Assembly (NCBI GenBank): GCA_031772625.1
Contig: CM062817.1
Coordinates: 884,406,184 to 884,470,183 of the forward strand
Direction of reading: 5' to 3'
DNA from: Pinus tabuliformis
Lineage: Eukaryota > Streptophyta > Pinopsida > Pinales > Pinaceae
DNA length: 64,000 nucleotides
Below are positions 9,991 to 21,725 of the stretch, in pieces. The notes beneath the pieces are model-generated. The model was not told where the DNA came from and made no database searches. It was given only the letters and a program-made list of their open reading frames with translations. The translations under genes were made by a program, and so were the position numbers. Every line of letters starts with the position of its first letter. The stretch's first letter is position 1.

Positions 9991-11545
9991 GGAACTAGGC
10001 TCGTATAGTCAAAATTTTGTTTAAGAAATAAAAATTCTACCAGTAAAGGATTGAGTGTGTGCATGTGACATATAGATGATTCATTGAGCCAATTGACCAT
10101 AATACAAGAGTCACCAAAAATATGGATCTACTAACATCCCCTCTCAATAGAAAAAAGAAAAAGAAGTTTGAGACTCATAAGTTCTGCAAAATTATTTGTG
10201 CCTCTGCCTAAGCCTGTTTTTAAGTGAAAATAATGTTGTTCATTTAAGTGTAAAATTTCCCCTCCTACACATCTGCCTTCCTGGGAAGATCCATCGAAAT
10301 AGGCTCAAGGGAGGGAATGGTCAATTCTTTCTTCAGATATTTGGCGAGATTTAGATTTTCTAGCTTCGTTTGGAATGAGATCATATATAGCTAGTACATG
10401 TGCAACAATCTTACCCTGTTGGATAAATTTGTACTTAGATATTTTGTAGTTTTTGTTGAGCCAGATAGCCCAACAGATCATCAAAGGGAGGTTTCAAAGT
10501 TCTGCAGGATTCACTACATTCCACCATCTCTGCCAAGCATCCAAAAAAGAGGCCCCTTGCGACTACCAATATAAAGGAATACAAATTCATACCTCATTCT
10601 AGACTTGATTAACATAAGGGCGGGATATAAAAATATGATCTACCGATTATTCTTCCTCTCTACATAACAGACACCAGCTAGGGCCAGAAAAATTCATTTT
10701 CTTTAGATTTTCTCTTGTGAGAATTTTGTTTTCTATCACACTCTAGAGAAACAGTCTAGCCTTTGTCAGGAATTTTAGTCTCCAGACCAACATCCATCAC
10801 CAGGCCAATACCTCTGGTTCTTTGTCTGTAATGATAAAAAAGTATCCTTCCTTAGGATGATATCTCCTTGAGGTCGAATGAATCCATTGTAGCTCATTTG
10901 AAATGTCCAAAAGTCTCACATGTGAAGCATTTAATTCTACAGTATAGTTAGTCCACCTCAAGTGCCATGGTTCTGGGAGATTTAAATCATGGGGACTAAT
11001 CCAACTTTGATCCCATATAGACATGGAATATGTATCAACAACTTGATTCAGAGTGTGTCTACCTTGGGTTCTAAAAAAATCAACTAGCTTGAGAGGAAAC
11101 TGAAACATGCCACCACATCCAATCCATGGGTCTTGTCTAATTCTTAGATAATCCCTAGTGCCCACCTTCCATGCCAAACTCTGAATAATAACTAAAAAAT
11201 ATTCCAGAACAACCTTCCAAACCACATAAACTTTGCACCTACTATGACTTGGATTTATGATCTAGTCTTCCAGTGATCTAGGGAAAACATACTTTCTATA
11301 GACTACCTCTATCCAAAGACTTTTTGTAGAAATAAGTCTCTATCCCACCTTAGTTGCCAGTGCTTTTGAGAAACAATTGAGGTTTTTTAAACCCCATCCA
11401 ACCCACTTATTGGTAAGTGCAATCTTGTTCCATTTTACCTAAGGAAAGTAATGACCTTCCTTTGAGCCTTGCCACAAGAAAATCTTGCAACACTTTTGAA
11501 TTCTATTAAGTGAACCTTTTGGGATTTGAGACATGTGATATCACA
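9991..11545 (-). pseudogene. L1-type LINE, 3' part: end of RT ORF, zf-RVT and RNase H (copy A)
   Basis: Read on the minus strand from about 11545 downwards, it starts inside the RT C-terminal region (QKCCKIFLWQGSKEGHYFP, KWNKIALTNKWVGWGLKNLN, then VGWRLISTKSLWIEVVYRKY). The open stretch 11225-10797 (VWKVVLEYF ... QDPWIGCGG ... LPEPWHLRWTNYTVEL) and a zf-RVT zinc motif (WCLLCREEE...VDHIFI, near 10620-10680) follow. An RNase H segment lies at about 10210-10030 (RGTNNFAELMSLKLL). Stops and frameshifts are frequent. The endonuclease and RT core are absent; both duplication copies break off at the same place, so this is a 5'-truncated insertion that predates the duplication. RNase H domains after RT are known in a subset of plant L1 elements. 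Confidence 0.75.
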
Positions 11546-12671
11546 AATAAAAAATTCATTTTTTCACTCTTGTAATTCTTTACAATTGTGGGATGGTTTT
11601 CATATTTTTTCTTTTTCTTGTTATGGTTATGGTTATTAAGCGTAATTTATAAAAATTATAATTTATTTATGCATATAAGTAAATATATCCAAAGACTAGT
11701 AATATCTACCATCGAGGAACTAATATGCGACATGGAGACAAGTGACTAGGGTTTCTTCAACTTGTTTGATTGTGCATGTAGGTGAATCGATCTGAGGGCT
11801 TTGGATTTCTTTGAAGGAAGGCTTCATTATTTCAAGGATTTTGTATATCACCACACTTAGAGAATAGAGGTTGAAGATGCCAAAGATAGGTCATTCTTAA
11901 GGAGGGTCAAAGTTTTTGCAAGTTAAATTAAGCACCAGTGGGGGCGATTTCCTCTTGGACGATGATTTCCTCTCAGACCAAACCTACTTCCTTGACACAA
12001 GTTAGGTGTAGCTACTTAGAAGGGATTTGACTTCACATCCTAGAAAGAAGAAAGTTATCAAAGGCATAGTTATTCCAACATCCAAAAACTCTCTCAAAAT
12101 ATTGAAATTCTCTTTTATTTTTTCCATTAGAGTTGGATGTTTCTTGCTAGTTATTATTGTTAGATCACTTTCAATGAGATATTTAGTGGGAAGAAGTGTC
12201 AAATTTATAGGATCTAAGCTACTATTTAGATACAAGTTTCATTTCCCAATTTTTAACACTTGTATCTAGTTAATTGGATGTAAATATATAGGTGGAGAGC
12301 GTTTTTCCTTGTTGGACTTGCATTATACAACTATCCAAAAGGAGTTTTCAAAACCTAGAGTTAAGCATATTAAGCTATGACTTATTATTTTTCAACTCTA
12401 TGGTCATTATCTTTGTGAAAGAGTTATATTTCCTTTATTTTCCATCTCTAAAAATTAACTAATTAAATTCTAGAAAAAAACTAGGGAAATAAATATATTA
12501 ACCAGAAGTTTGAAAGACATTTGATATAGGGGAGGCTCTAAATACTTTAAAGTACACTCTATCCTTCCCTCACTTAATTATGATTCCCTAGAAGTGTATT
12601 GCACACTCTGGATTGGTTGTAATAACAAATCAACTTGCTTCCTCTCCATTTTTACCTAAGTTCACAATTTG
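11546..12671. other. Right part of duplication copy A with no recognised feature
   Basis: Matches about 18490-19616 in copy B. No domain or convincing ORF is visible on either strand. Confidence 0.5.
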
Positions 12672-12748
12672 GGAACATATACATATATATAATAGAGACG
12701 TGTAATTTCTTTCATGTTAAATAAGTCAATGTGTAACATATATCTATA

Positions 12749-12796
<48 letters not shown>

Positions 12797-12944
12797 CTTA
12801 AACTAAGATAATTAAACTAAGATTATAGATTTTACTGCAAACTTATACTCACATTGAAACAAATATCTAAATAAATAATTTTAAAATATTAATTTCTCAA
12901 TTTTCTTTATTGACTTTCTCTTTTTTAAGTCTTACTGACCAAAT
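12672..12944. repeat. Spacer between duplication copies, with (TA)n at 12751-12794
   Basis: This 273-bp stretch is not part of either copy. It holds a pure TA run of about 44 bp, an unstable sequence that could have served as a recombination junction. Confidence 0.7.
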
Positions 12945-13925
12945 ATGACACCATTATCATTGCCATCATCACCATACCTACCATGATATTTGTAAGCATA
13001 AACGATATTTGTAAGCATAAACACTCGTAAATTAAAGGCATAAACACACGTAAATTAAAGTATTGCCATGCCAGATGGAAGATCAAGAAGGTTCTTTTTT
13101 CTTATTAAAGATAACTTCATTGGATTTCTTTCACACAAGGGAAAAAATAATGGCTAAGGACAGATGAACATTACACAATATGAATTTGAAGCAGTCTCTA
13201 AATAATTGTAGTCTTATATAGTAAACCGTTTTAGCCTTAGTAATAAACTAATTGAGATATCTATTCCCTAGTTGTATGATCTTAATATCTAATTATGAAA
13301 TGAAATGAGCTTAATTTAAGTACTTTGGTGATGGTTCATTTCATTTGTAAATCTCATTGAGCCAAGAGGCTCATTGAGCAGAGAGGCTCATTCTACAACT
13401 CAGTATGATAGTGATGTGTAAGTATGCCTGTCACCGTGGAATTGACATGTGTCCTCTTTAAATAAAAAATAAAATATTCTCAATATAATTTCATGTAAAG
13501 TAATTAGAAATAAAACAAATGTGCAAGTAAGATGTTTAACCTTGTCTAATCTATATAGCATTCAAAAATACAATTTAAACAATGTAAAATTACACGTCAT
13601 ATTCTGCACTCTAAAAGAAGTTTTCACCTGAAGAAATATGATCCCTTTCTGCTCATGTTAGAATTGCAATTAGATGGATATAGGCTGGTTATATATAATA
13701 AAAATATATTGTTGTGAGGTAATGAAGTTATTGAGCAACTCAAGCCATCATTGGTCATCCAAGACAATAATATCCATATAACTCATCCAAGGCAATTACA
13801 TCAATATAACTAGTATGCCTTAAGTAGGGGAAGGGCACACTGAATAGAATGTGAAGTGTATATATTGAAAACTCAATTTAATTTAGTTTCATTGTTTATA
13901 AAGTATAATGCAATACAACATTAAT

Positions 13926-14238
13926 ATTCATCTTATTATGTGACTTTTTGAAAGTCCATATAGTTCATAGACACGGTATTCCTTCAATAATTACCTAACT
14001 CATCTCAAGCTTTAAAAAAACAAAGATCAAATTATAGTATAGGTAGGAAAAAGAGGTGAAAATATTTTTCCCAAAACACAATGAATGATGAAGCCCTCAT
14101 GTCTCTTGTGATTAAACATCTAAGAAATCCCTACTTCAACATGCCTATATAATGTGAAAAGTGATTGGATCGGGAGGCTCTCTACAACCCAGTACACGAG
14201 GGAGATGTTGTCACCTAAAAGGGAGATATTGTCACCTA

Positions 14239-14283
<45 letters not shown>

Positions 14284-14578
14284 TCTTATTATGTGACTTT
14301 TTGAAAGTCCATATAGTTCATAGACACAGTATTCCTTCAATAATTACCTAACTCATCTCAAGCTTTAAAAAACCAAAGATCAAATTATAGTATAGGTAGG
14401 AAAAAGAGGTGAAAATATTTTTCCCAAAACACAATGAATGATGAAGCCCTCATGTCTCTTGTGATTAAACATCTAAGAAATCCCTACTTCAACATGCCTA
14501 TATAATGTGAAAAGTGATTGGATCGGGAGGCTCTCTACAACCCAGTACACGAGGGAGATGTTGTCACCTAATGTTACA

Positions 14579-14654
<76 letters not shown>

Positions 14655-14672
14655 GTGTGTGTGTGTGTGTGC
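13926..14672. repeat. 353-bp tandem duplication with (TA)n and (TG)n runs, private to copy B
   Basis: TCATCTTATTATGTGAC occurs at 13928 and 14281. Each unit ends in a block with GTACACGAGGGAGATGTTGTC and a TA run (14242-14280 and 14581-14651); the second passes into TG (14652-14672). Translated runs of Tyr-Ile here come from the microsatellite and are not genes. Confidence 0.9.
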
Positions 14673-14816
14673 GCTGGAGAGATGTTGTGTGTAAGGTTAT
14701 TTAAAAAAAAAATAGCCTTACTTTAAAAATCAATATCGAACATAAATTAAATACTTCAATTTTTACATTTATTTTACATTAAATTTTATATAGTGAAACA
14801 AAGTAATTGAAATTAT

Positions 14817-15178
14817 ATACATATGCATATACATATACATATACATATACATACATTAGTATGAAGGATATATGTAATTCCTTCATTGACTTGAGATCTA
14901 AACCTATTGTATGCTAAAAATATGTAACATAGCGTAATGTAATGTAAACATTTTAAACTTTGTGAAAATAAAATAAAAATAACTCTATAAAAATAAAATA
15001 AAAAATAAAATAAATAGGACCCATGGTTTTAATAATCAATGGTATTGACCCATGGTATTCATGTGGAATATAATCTATTTAAGGGGGGAATTAAACTAGC
15101 CTAGATCCATCTTTTTGATGTTATATTAAGATACATAATTTAAAATTAGTTGTAGAAACTAGTGTGGAATTCATGTAG
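14817..15178. other. Insert of about 360 bp in copy B relative to copy A
   Basis: Copy A reads GAAATTATATAAAGGATG (about 8205) where copy B has extra sequence between GAAATTATAT and AGGATGC. It contains repeated ACATAT units, AATAAAAT runs and a TAGATCCATCTT stretch like the foldback arms. No clear target duplication or terminal structure was found. Confidence 0.6.
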
Positions 15179-15239
15179 GATGCAAAGGTAAAAAAATCTA
15201 TGTATATGTTCATGTTGGGCATTTGTGTGGATATGATTC

Positions 15240-15650
15240 GAAGTGGGGAAAATATTAGGAAAATGTAATTATTACATTTTATCTAATAATTATGTCTACC
15301 TTCATCCACTTTTTACTGAGTTATATTGGGTAAAATATAATACTATAATATTACATTTTACCCAATATTTCTCTTCAATAGATTCACTTCTTATTGTAAT
15401 TTTTCTTTATATTTGAAGTTTAAAAGTAAACAATCTCAACTATAAAATTAGCAAGGGTGAGGGGGGAATATTAAGTTAGATGTAATATTTAGGTTGGGGT
15501 GTGACAATAAATATTATATAAAATGTAATAATATTACATTTTAATTAGTATTTCTCCCCACCCCTAGCCACTTTTTATTGGATGGGGGTGGTAATACATA
15601 TTGTGTAACATATAATATTGTAATATTATATTCTATCTAAGATTTCCCCT
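15240..15650. repeat. Cluster of successive imperfect palindromes (copy B)
   Basis: Counterpart of 8283-8690. The best preserved unit, near 15325-15370, pairs ATTGGGTAAAATATAAT with ATTACATTTTACCCAAT. Confidence 0.6.
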
Positions 15651-15841
15651 CTGAGATTCATTTTTTTTTTCTTTTTTTAAGATTTGAGGTTCATATGTAA
15701 ACTTAACTTCTATGTAAACATTTGATCCTAGTATGTTAGAGATGTTGTAATTTTTAACATTTTGACTGGATGAAAACATAAAAGTAATAATTATATTTCT
15801 ATTTGCAATTATAATTAATTATAAATAATAATTAAACTAGC

Positions 15842-15975
15842 CTAGATCTATCTTAAATCTGGATCTACTAAACCCCCAGAGAGATCAAATTTCTTGAGAT
15901 GCAAAGCTCTTTCAAAGTGAAAAGAGATTTGATCCCTCTCTAGGCTTGGTAGAACCTGAGTTAAGATGAATTTAG
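15842..15975. repeat. Foldback repeat 1, copy B
   Basis: Counterpart of 8888-9028, with the same inverted arms. Confidence 0.7.
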
Positions 15976-16535
15976 GTTGGTAATACAATTTTTTGGCCAA
16001 TTAAACATTAGGTATTCAAAACATTTCAATGATGAATATTGCTACATTAATCTATATGACAATGTAGCATCAATATGTCAATGACGAAGAATATTACATC
16101 CATTTGTGCAACAAGAAAACATAATTAAAGATAACACCCAACCATGAAGTGTAGTTGGTCTTAGTAGTCATTGCATATCTATGAAAGGCAAGTGAAAAAC
16201 ATGGTTTCCAAAAAAATAGAAAAATAACCAAACAAAATAATGAAATGCATAATAGTTGAGTCTAGCACAAAATCAACTCATTTCATAATGATGTCATGGT
16301 TGTGATTATTAAAAAAAAACTTAATATAATTGAAATTGAATTTCAATTTGAGTACCTAGTAGCATTTATGATTAAAAAATACCTTGAAAAGAAAAAAGAA
16401 ATACAACTCTTCTTACATAATAACACACTACCCTCATTGTTAAAATATCTCCTCCAAGGAGATATTGTAGGTGAGAGTTGAGAAATGATATTAAATATCT
16501 TAAAGTGGCATCTAAAGATTCAATATATTTATGGC

Positions 16536-16659
16536 TATAAGAATTATCCTTTTTATGAGAAAATTCTTTGGCGCAAATCATAATGTGATTTGCGTCAAAA
16601 TTTTTTCTCATAACTTGATATAGATCACAAAAGCCTGAATTCTATAAGAACTATCCTTA
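16536..16659. mobile_element. Small insert with a near-perfect hairpin, private to copy B
   Basis: Copy A continues GGCT-ATTTATGG directly at about 9710, while copy B has about 124 extra bp. Inside, TATGAGAAAATTCTTTGGCG pairs with its inverse across a small loop (about 16553-16612). CTATAAGAANTATCCTT appears at both edges (about 16535-16551 and 16643-16658) as a 17-bp direct repeat. This looks like a small foldback or MITE-like insertion. Confidence 0.55.
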
Positions 16660-16821
16660 TTTATGGAATTTTATGCATGAGAGTGTCAATATTTTATATT
16701 GTAATTCCCAGTATGGTAGAGACATTGTAATCTTTAACATTTAGACCCGATGAAAAACATAAAATTAATAATTATATTTCTATTTGTAATTATAATTAAT
16801 TATAAATAATAATTAAACCAT

Positions 16822-16960
16822 TCTAGATCCATCTTAACTCTAAATCTACCAAGCACCGAGAGGGATCAAATTTCTTGAGAAGCAAAGATCTTTTAAAGTG
16901 AAAAGAGATTTAATCCCTATCAGCACTTGGTAGACCCAGACATAAGATGGATCTAGGTTG
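16822..16960. repeat. Foldback repeat 2, copy B
   Basis: Counterpart of 9866-9990. Arms AGATCCATCTTAACTC ... GAGGGATCAAATTTC and inverse. Confidence 0.75.
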
Positions 16961-18495
16961 GTATAGCCAAAATTTTGTTTAAGCAATAAAAATTCTGCCA
17001 GTAAAGGACTGAGTGCATCCATGTGACATATAGAGGATTCATTGAACCAATTGACCATGATACAGGGCTCACAAAAATTTGGATCTACTGACATCCCCTC
17101 TCAATAGCAAAAAGAAAAAGAAGTTTGAGACTCATGAATTCTACAAAATCATTTGTGGCTCAGCCTAAGCCTATTTTTAAGTGAAAATAATGTTGTTCAT
17201 ATATGTGTAAAATTTCCCCTCCTACGCATCTACCTTCCTGGGAAGATCCATCGAAACAGGCCCAGGGGAGGGAATGGTCAATTCTTTCTTTAGATATTTG
17301 GTGAGATTTAGATTTTTCAGCATCATTTGGAATGAGAACATATATATCTAGTAAATGTGCAACAATCTTACCATGTTGGATATCTTTGTCCTCAAATATT
17401 TTTTATTTCTTGTTGAGCTAGATACCCCAATAGATCATCAGAGGGAGATTTCAAAGTTTGGTAGTATTCACTAATTCCACCATCTCTGCTAGGCATCCAG
17501 GAAAGAGGTCCCTTGCCACTACCAAGATAAAGAAATACAAATGCATACCTCATTTCAGACTTGATAAACATGAGGATGGGATATAAAAACATGTTCTATT
17601 GCTTATTCTTCCTCTCTACACAATAGACACCAGCTAGGACCATAAAAATTCATTTTCTTTAGATTTTCTCCCGTGAGAATTTTGTTTTCTATCACACTCC
17701 AGAGAAACAGTCTAGCCTTTGCTGGGAATTTTAGTCTCTAGACCAACTTCCACCACCAGGCCAATACATTAGGTTCTTTGTCTACATTGATAAAAAAGTA
17801 TCCTTCCTTAGGATGATATTTCCTCGAGGTCGAATGAATCCATATTAGCTCATTCGAAATGTCCAAAAGTCTCACATACAAAGAATTTAATTCTACAGTA
17901 TAGTTAGTCCACCTCAAGTGCCATGCTTCTGGGAGATTTAAATCATGAGGACTCATCTAACCCTGAGCCCATATAGATGTGGAATATGGATCAACAACTT
18001 GATTCAGAGTGTGTCTTCCTTGGGTTCTAAACAAATAAACCAGCTCAAGAGGCCACTGAAACATGCCACTGCATCCAATCCATGGGTCTTGTTTAATTCT
18101 CTGATAATCCCTAGTGCCCACCTTCCATGCTAAACTCCGAATAATCACTAAACAAAATTCCAGAACAACCTTCCAAACCACAGAAACTTTGCGCCTACTA
18201 TGACTTGGATTTCTGATCCAGTTTTCCAACGATCTAGGGAAAACATACTTTTTGTAGACTACCTCCATCCAAAGACTTGTTGTAGAAATAAGTCTCCATC
18301 CCACCTTAGCTGCCAATGCTTTTGAGAAACAATGGAGGTTTTTGAAACCCCATCCAACCCACTTCTTGGGAAGTGCAATCTTGTTCCATTTTACCCAAGG
18401 AAAGTAATGACCTTCCTTTGAGCCTCACCACAGGAAAATCCTGCAACACTTCCAAATTATACTAAATGCACCTTTTTGGATTTGAGACACGTGAT
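16961..18495 (-). pseudogene. L1-type LINE, 3' part with RNase H (copy B)
   Basis: Counterpart of the copy A LINE fragment, with different stops. Open pieces lie at 18316-17957 (AAKVGWRLISTTSLWMEVVYKKY ... VWKVVLEF ... WIGCSGMFQ), 17956-17738 (LPEAWHLRWTNYTVEL) and 17094-16846. The last is the end of an RNase H-like domain (IMVNWFNESSICHMDALSPLLAEFLLL), resembling the 'GDS.iivnw.n' strand and helix region of type I RNase H. The element is truncated at the same 5' point as copy A and is not active. Confidence 0.75.
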
Positions 18496-19616
18496 ATCGC
18501 AAATAAGGAATTCATTTTTTCACTTTTGTAATCCTTTACAATTGTGGGATGATTTTCATATTTGTTCTTTTTCTTGTTATGTTTATGGTTATTAAGCATA
18601 ATTTAAAAAAAATATAATTTATTTATACATATAATTAAGTCTATCTAAAGACTAATAATATCTACCATCGAGGAGCTAATATGCGGCATGGAGACAAGGG
18701 ACTAGGGTCTTTTCCCCTTGTTTGATCTTGCATGTAGGTGAATTTATCTGAGGGTTTTGGTTTTCTTTGAACAAAGGATTCAATATTTCAAGGATTTTAT
18801 ATATCATCGGACATAGAGAATAGAGGTTGAAGATGCCAAAGATAGGTCGCTCCTAAGGAGGGTCAAATTTTTTGCAAGCTAAATTAAGCACCAGTGGAGG
18901 CGATTTCCTCTAGGAGCAAACCCAATTCCTTGACATAAGTTAGGTGTAGCTATTTAGAAGGGATTTGAATTCACATCCTAAAAAGAATTAAGTTATCAGA
19001 GGCATAGTTATTCCAACAACCAAAAAATCTCTCAAAATATTCAATTTCTCTTTTATTTTTTGCATTAGAGTTGGATATTTCTTGCTATTTATTAATGTTA
19101 GATCATTTTAAACGAGCTATTTAGTGGGAAGAAGTGTCAAATTTGTAGGATCTAAGCTACCATTTAGATACAAGTTTCATTTCCCATATTCTTACACTTG
19201 TATCTAGTTAATTGGATGTAAATATATAGGTGGAGAGGGTTTTTCCTTATTGGACTTGCATTCTACAACTATCCAAAGTTCTCAAAGCCTAGAGTTTAAG
19301 CATATTAAACTATGGCTTATTATTTTTCAACTCTATGATTTTTTATGGTCATTATCTTTGTGAAAGAGTTGTATTTCCTTTATTTTCTAGCTCTAAAAAT
19401 TAACTACTTAAATTCTAGAAAAAAATAGGGAATTAAATATATTAACGAGAAATTTGAAAGAAATTTGATATAGGGGAGGCTCTAAATACTCTGAAGTACG
19501 CTTTATCATTCCCTCATTTAATTATGATTCCCTAGAGGTATATTGAACACTGTGGATTGGTTGTAATAACAAATCAACTTGCTTCCCCTCCATTTTTACG
19601 CAAGTTTCACAATTTG

Positions 19617-20132
19617 TCCCACATAACAACAATGTTTTTTTCACTCATGAATCTTACACCATGTATAAAAAAAAGAAGCAAAAACTCCATAATTAGTTAG
19701 GATAAATTCTTTAGACCAAAATCCATAGGTTACACTGCATGTCTTGAGTTATTTTGGAATTAATAGTTTGTTGTTAGATATATGCATTATTTTGTCAGCA
19801 AGACATCAAGTAAATTGACAACATCTTCACCCCATTGATTGCATATAAGGCACTAATCACTTATTGGAGTGTTGGGAAATATTTAGGGAAGCCTTCCTTG
19901 GTTTTTTAGGAGGTTTTGGCACTAAATAGAGCAAGTTTGGACCAAGGTGATAGTGGGTCCCTACCATGTTTGTGTCAATCTAGCAAGACTACTAGGGCTT
20001 TAGAAGCCATGTTAAAAGGACCGATAACATTTTTTGGCACCCTTTCATCGGAGAGGGTTTTTCAATCTAATGTTCTAATGACATTTTAAATACATAATTC
20101 AAAGTGTAAATTTTTCGCATCCATGGGCAACA
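19617..20132 (+). other. Possible end of a degraded 5' LTR of the host element
   Basis: This stretch leads up to a Ty3/gypsy-type PBS at 20138 and ends in CA at 20131-20132, as an LTR would. No LTR start or partner copy was found. A second, weaker PBS-like block lies at about 20024-20055, about 105 bp before the first, suggesting a small duplication. Confidence 0.35.
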
Positions 20133-20137
20133 TTTTT

Positions 20138-20155
20138 TGGCGCCATTGGCAAGGA
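20138..20155 (+). other. Primer-binding site of the host gag-bearing element
   Basis: TGGCGCCATTGGCAAGGA is a degraded form of the TGGCGCCGTTGCCGGGGA site used by many plant Ty3/gypsy elements, preceded by a T run as usual. The gag continues beyond the nested insertion at 40910. Confidence 0.5.
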
Positions 20156-20393
20156 GAAGGTATTTCATCCTAGTTTTATATGACATCCATCAACTTGGGT
20201 AAGTTTCCATTTATTGATGTGTATTTTGATGAGATTATTTTAAAATAACAACTTTTAGGTCTCATCTAGCGAATCTAACTGAGGGCGATCTAGCATAACC
20301 CATTCAAATAGGAAGGTACAATACAAAAAATTGCTACCCAAGGTAAGAATTGAGGTAAATACTAGTGACTCCACATTTATGATTTTATGATTG

Positions 20394-20398
20394 GTAAG
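20394..20398 (+). other. Target-site duplication GTAAG (left)
   Basis: Matches GTAAG at 40910-40914 exactly, bounding the 20.5-kb minus-strand element. Confidence 0.9.
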
Positions 20399-21694
20399 TG
20401 TAGTGACCAATCTAGGGTGCTAGATTAGATAGATTTATTATCAACCAGGGTTAGTAAACTTCAAGGCATCTGTCTACAGTCTATAGACATAAAGGATTCC
20501 TAAGTAAGTGTTTATTGTGATAGGTTGCAGTACTCCTTTACAAGAGGTTAAAATATGTTTCCTCTCACCTTAACACTCAAATCACCTAACTTATCTAACT
20601 GTCCTAAGGATACAACGTATTGCTAGACTGATATTTTAATCCTCTTACAAGGATGCTATGCAAAAAAGCTCTGTCTAGTTAACACTTAATCATTTATGAA
20701 AAATCAAAAGCACACTAAAGTTTAAATGCATGAAAAACAGAGTCTATGGAGATGCTTTAAAATATAACGATGGATCAAATCTCTTACAAGATATGGTTCA
20801 ATGATCTAATGATAAAATCTTCAAGCTATCGCCATAAATACCATTTGTGAGAATTTCTAATCAAATCAACAAAATGATAAACATGGAAATAAAACTAAAC
20901 ACTATGTGTTCTATTCAAATTCAAAAACTGCTAAGGAAATGAAATTAACAGTATACCAATCCACGCAGGTCCCGTCCACATTTCAATGGTACACTGAAGT
21001 AAGCTCAAGCAACGAGAGTATTAACGCATAAACACTGCTGGAGTAAAACCATGACTATATTCAAGTGTTGAAGATTGAAATCACATACAAGAGTTCTGTT
21101 CTCAAACGATGCACAGAGATAATAGTCGTAACTGAAACTGTAATTGTTCTTGAAAACAAAATAATACGCAGTCTTTATCTGCCTGTCCCTATCTGAATCA
21201 AATGTACATTCATTAAGCAGATGTTTCTGCTTTTACAATGGAATGATTTTTGGTCATTTATAATCTAAACCAAATTCCAAAAAAATAAAACGAAACCGGT
21301 TTGGGAAACCATGGCTTTTACTGCCTTTGTAACCAAAACACTGGGGTTTGACCAGCGTGGACCGCATAACCAAGAGCTTTTGATTTTCTGTAGAATCAAT
21401 TTTTCACCATGCATGTACATTCCAAGTCTCGTTCCTGTCCATTGCTTTGGCTTGCCTGTCATGCCACGTGTCAGATGATAAACCATTTACAAGATGTTAT
21501 GACTTCCTGTAATCTTTTTATTGAAAATTCCTAATTTCTAACATAAAAATTCATAAATTAAATTTAATGCAAACTAACAACTATAATGCTATTAATTAAT
21601 CAATTTCAAGGAATATAAGGGGTCTATGGAGGAAAAAGGTAGGCAAATGATGGTGTTTCTAGAAGAAAACGATGGTAATGGAATGGTACCAACA
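20399..21694 (-). repeat. 3' LTR of the minus-strand Athila-like element
   Basis: Partner of 39613-40909; the two differ by a few percent by eye. Being the LTR next to the polypurine tract, it is the 3' LTR in the element's own direction. Confidence 0.95.
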
Positions 21695-21707
21695 TCTCCC
21701 CCAAGCT
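21695..21707 (-). other. Polypurine tract of the minus-strand element
   Basis: AGCTTGGGGGAGA on the minus strand abuts the LTR start TGTTGG. Confidence 0.85.
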
Positions 21708-21725
21708 CAATGAATTAGGATGTCC

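Larger units (their letters stand above)
6187..12671. repeat. Direct duplication, copy A (about 6.5 kb)
   Basis: Sequence from the ATCATCACCATACC region (6187) to CACAATTTG (12671) recurs in the same order and direction at 12945-19616. The offset is 6758 at the left end and about 6945 at the right end, the difference being private insertions. Both copies carry the same LINE fragment and foldbacks, so those predate the duplication. Copy A alone has the 450-bp retroposed insert at 7299 and tandem duplications at 7077, 7224 and 8999. Divergence by eye is several percent, with many indels. Outside the LINE no coding domain is recognised, including 11,550-12,671. Confidence 0.9.
12945..19616. repeat. 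Direct duplication, copy B (about 6.7 kb)
   Basis: Counterpart of 6187-12671 in the same direction. It lacks the 450-bp insert and short duplications of copy A. It carries a 353-bp tandem duplication with TA/TG runs (13926-14672), an insert at about 14817-15178 and a foldback-bearing insert at about 16536-16659. Stretches outside the LINE, such as 18490-19616, hold no recognised gene. Confidence 0.9.

Noticed and set aside
14154-14726. ORFs with long Tyr-Ile and Val-Cys runs
   Set aside because: They are translations of (TA)n and (TG)n microsatellites.
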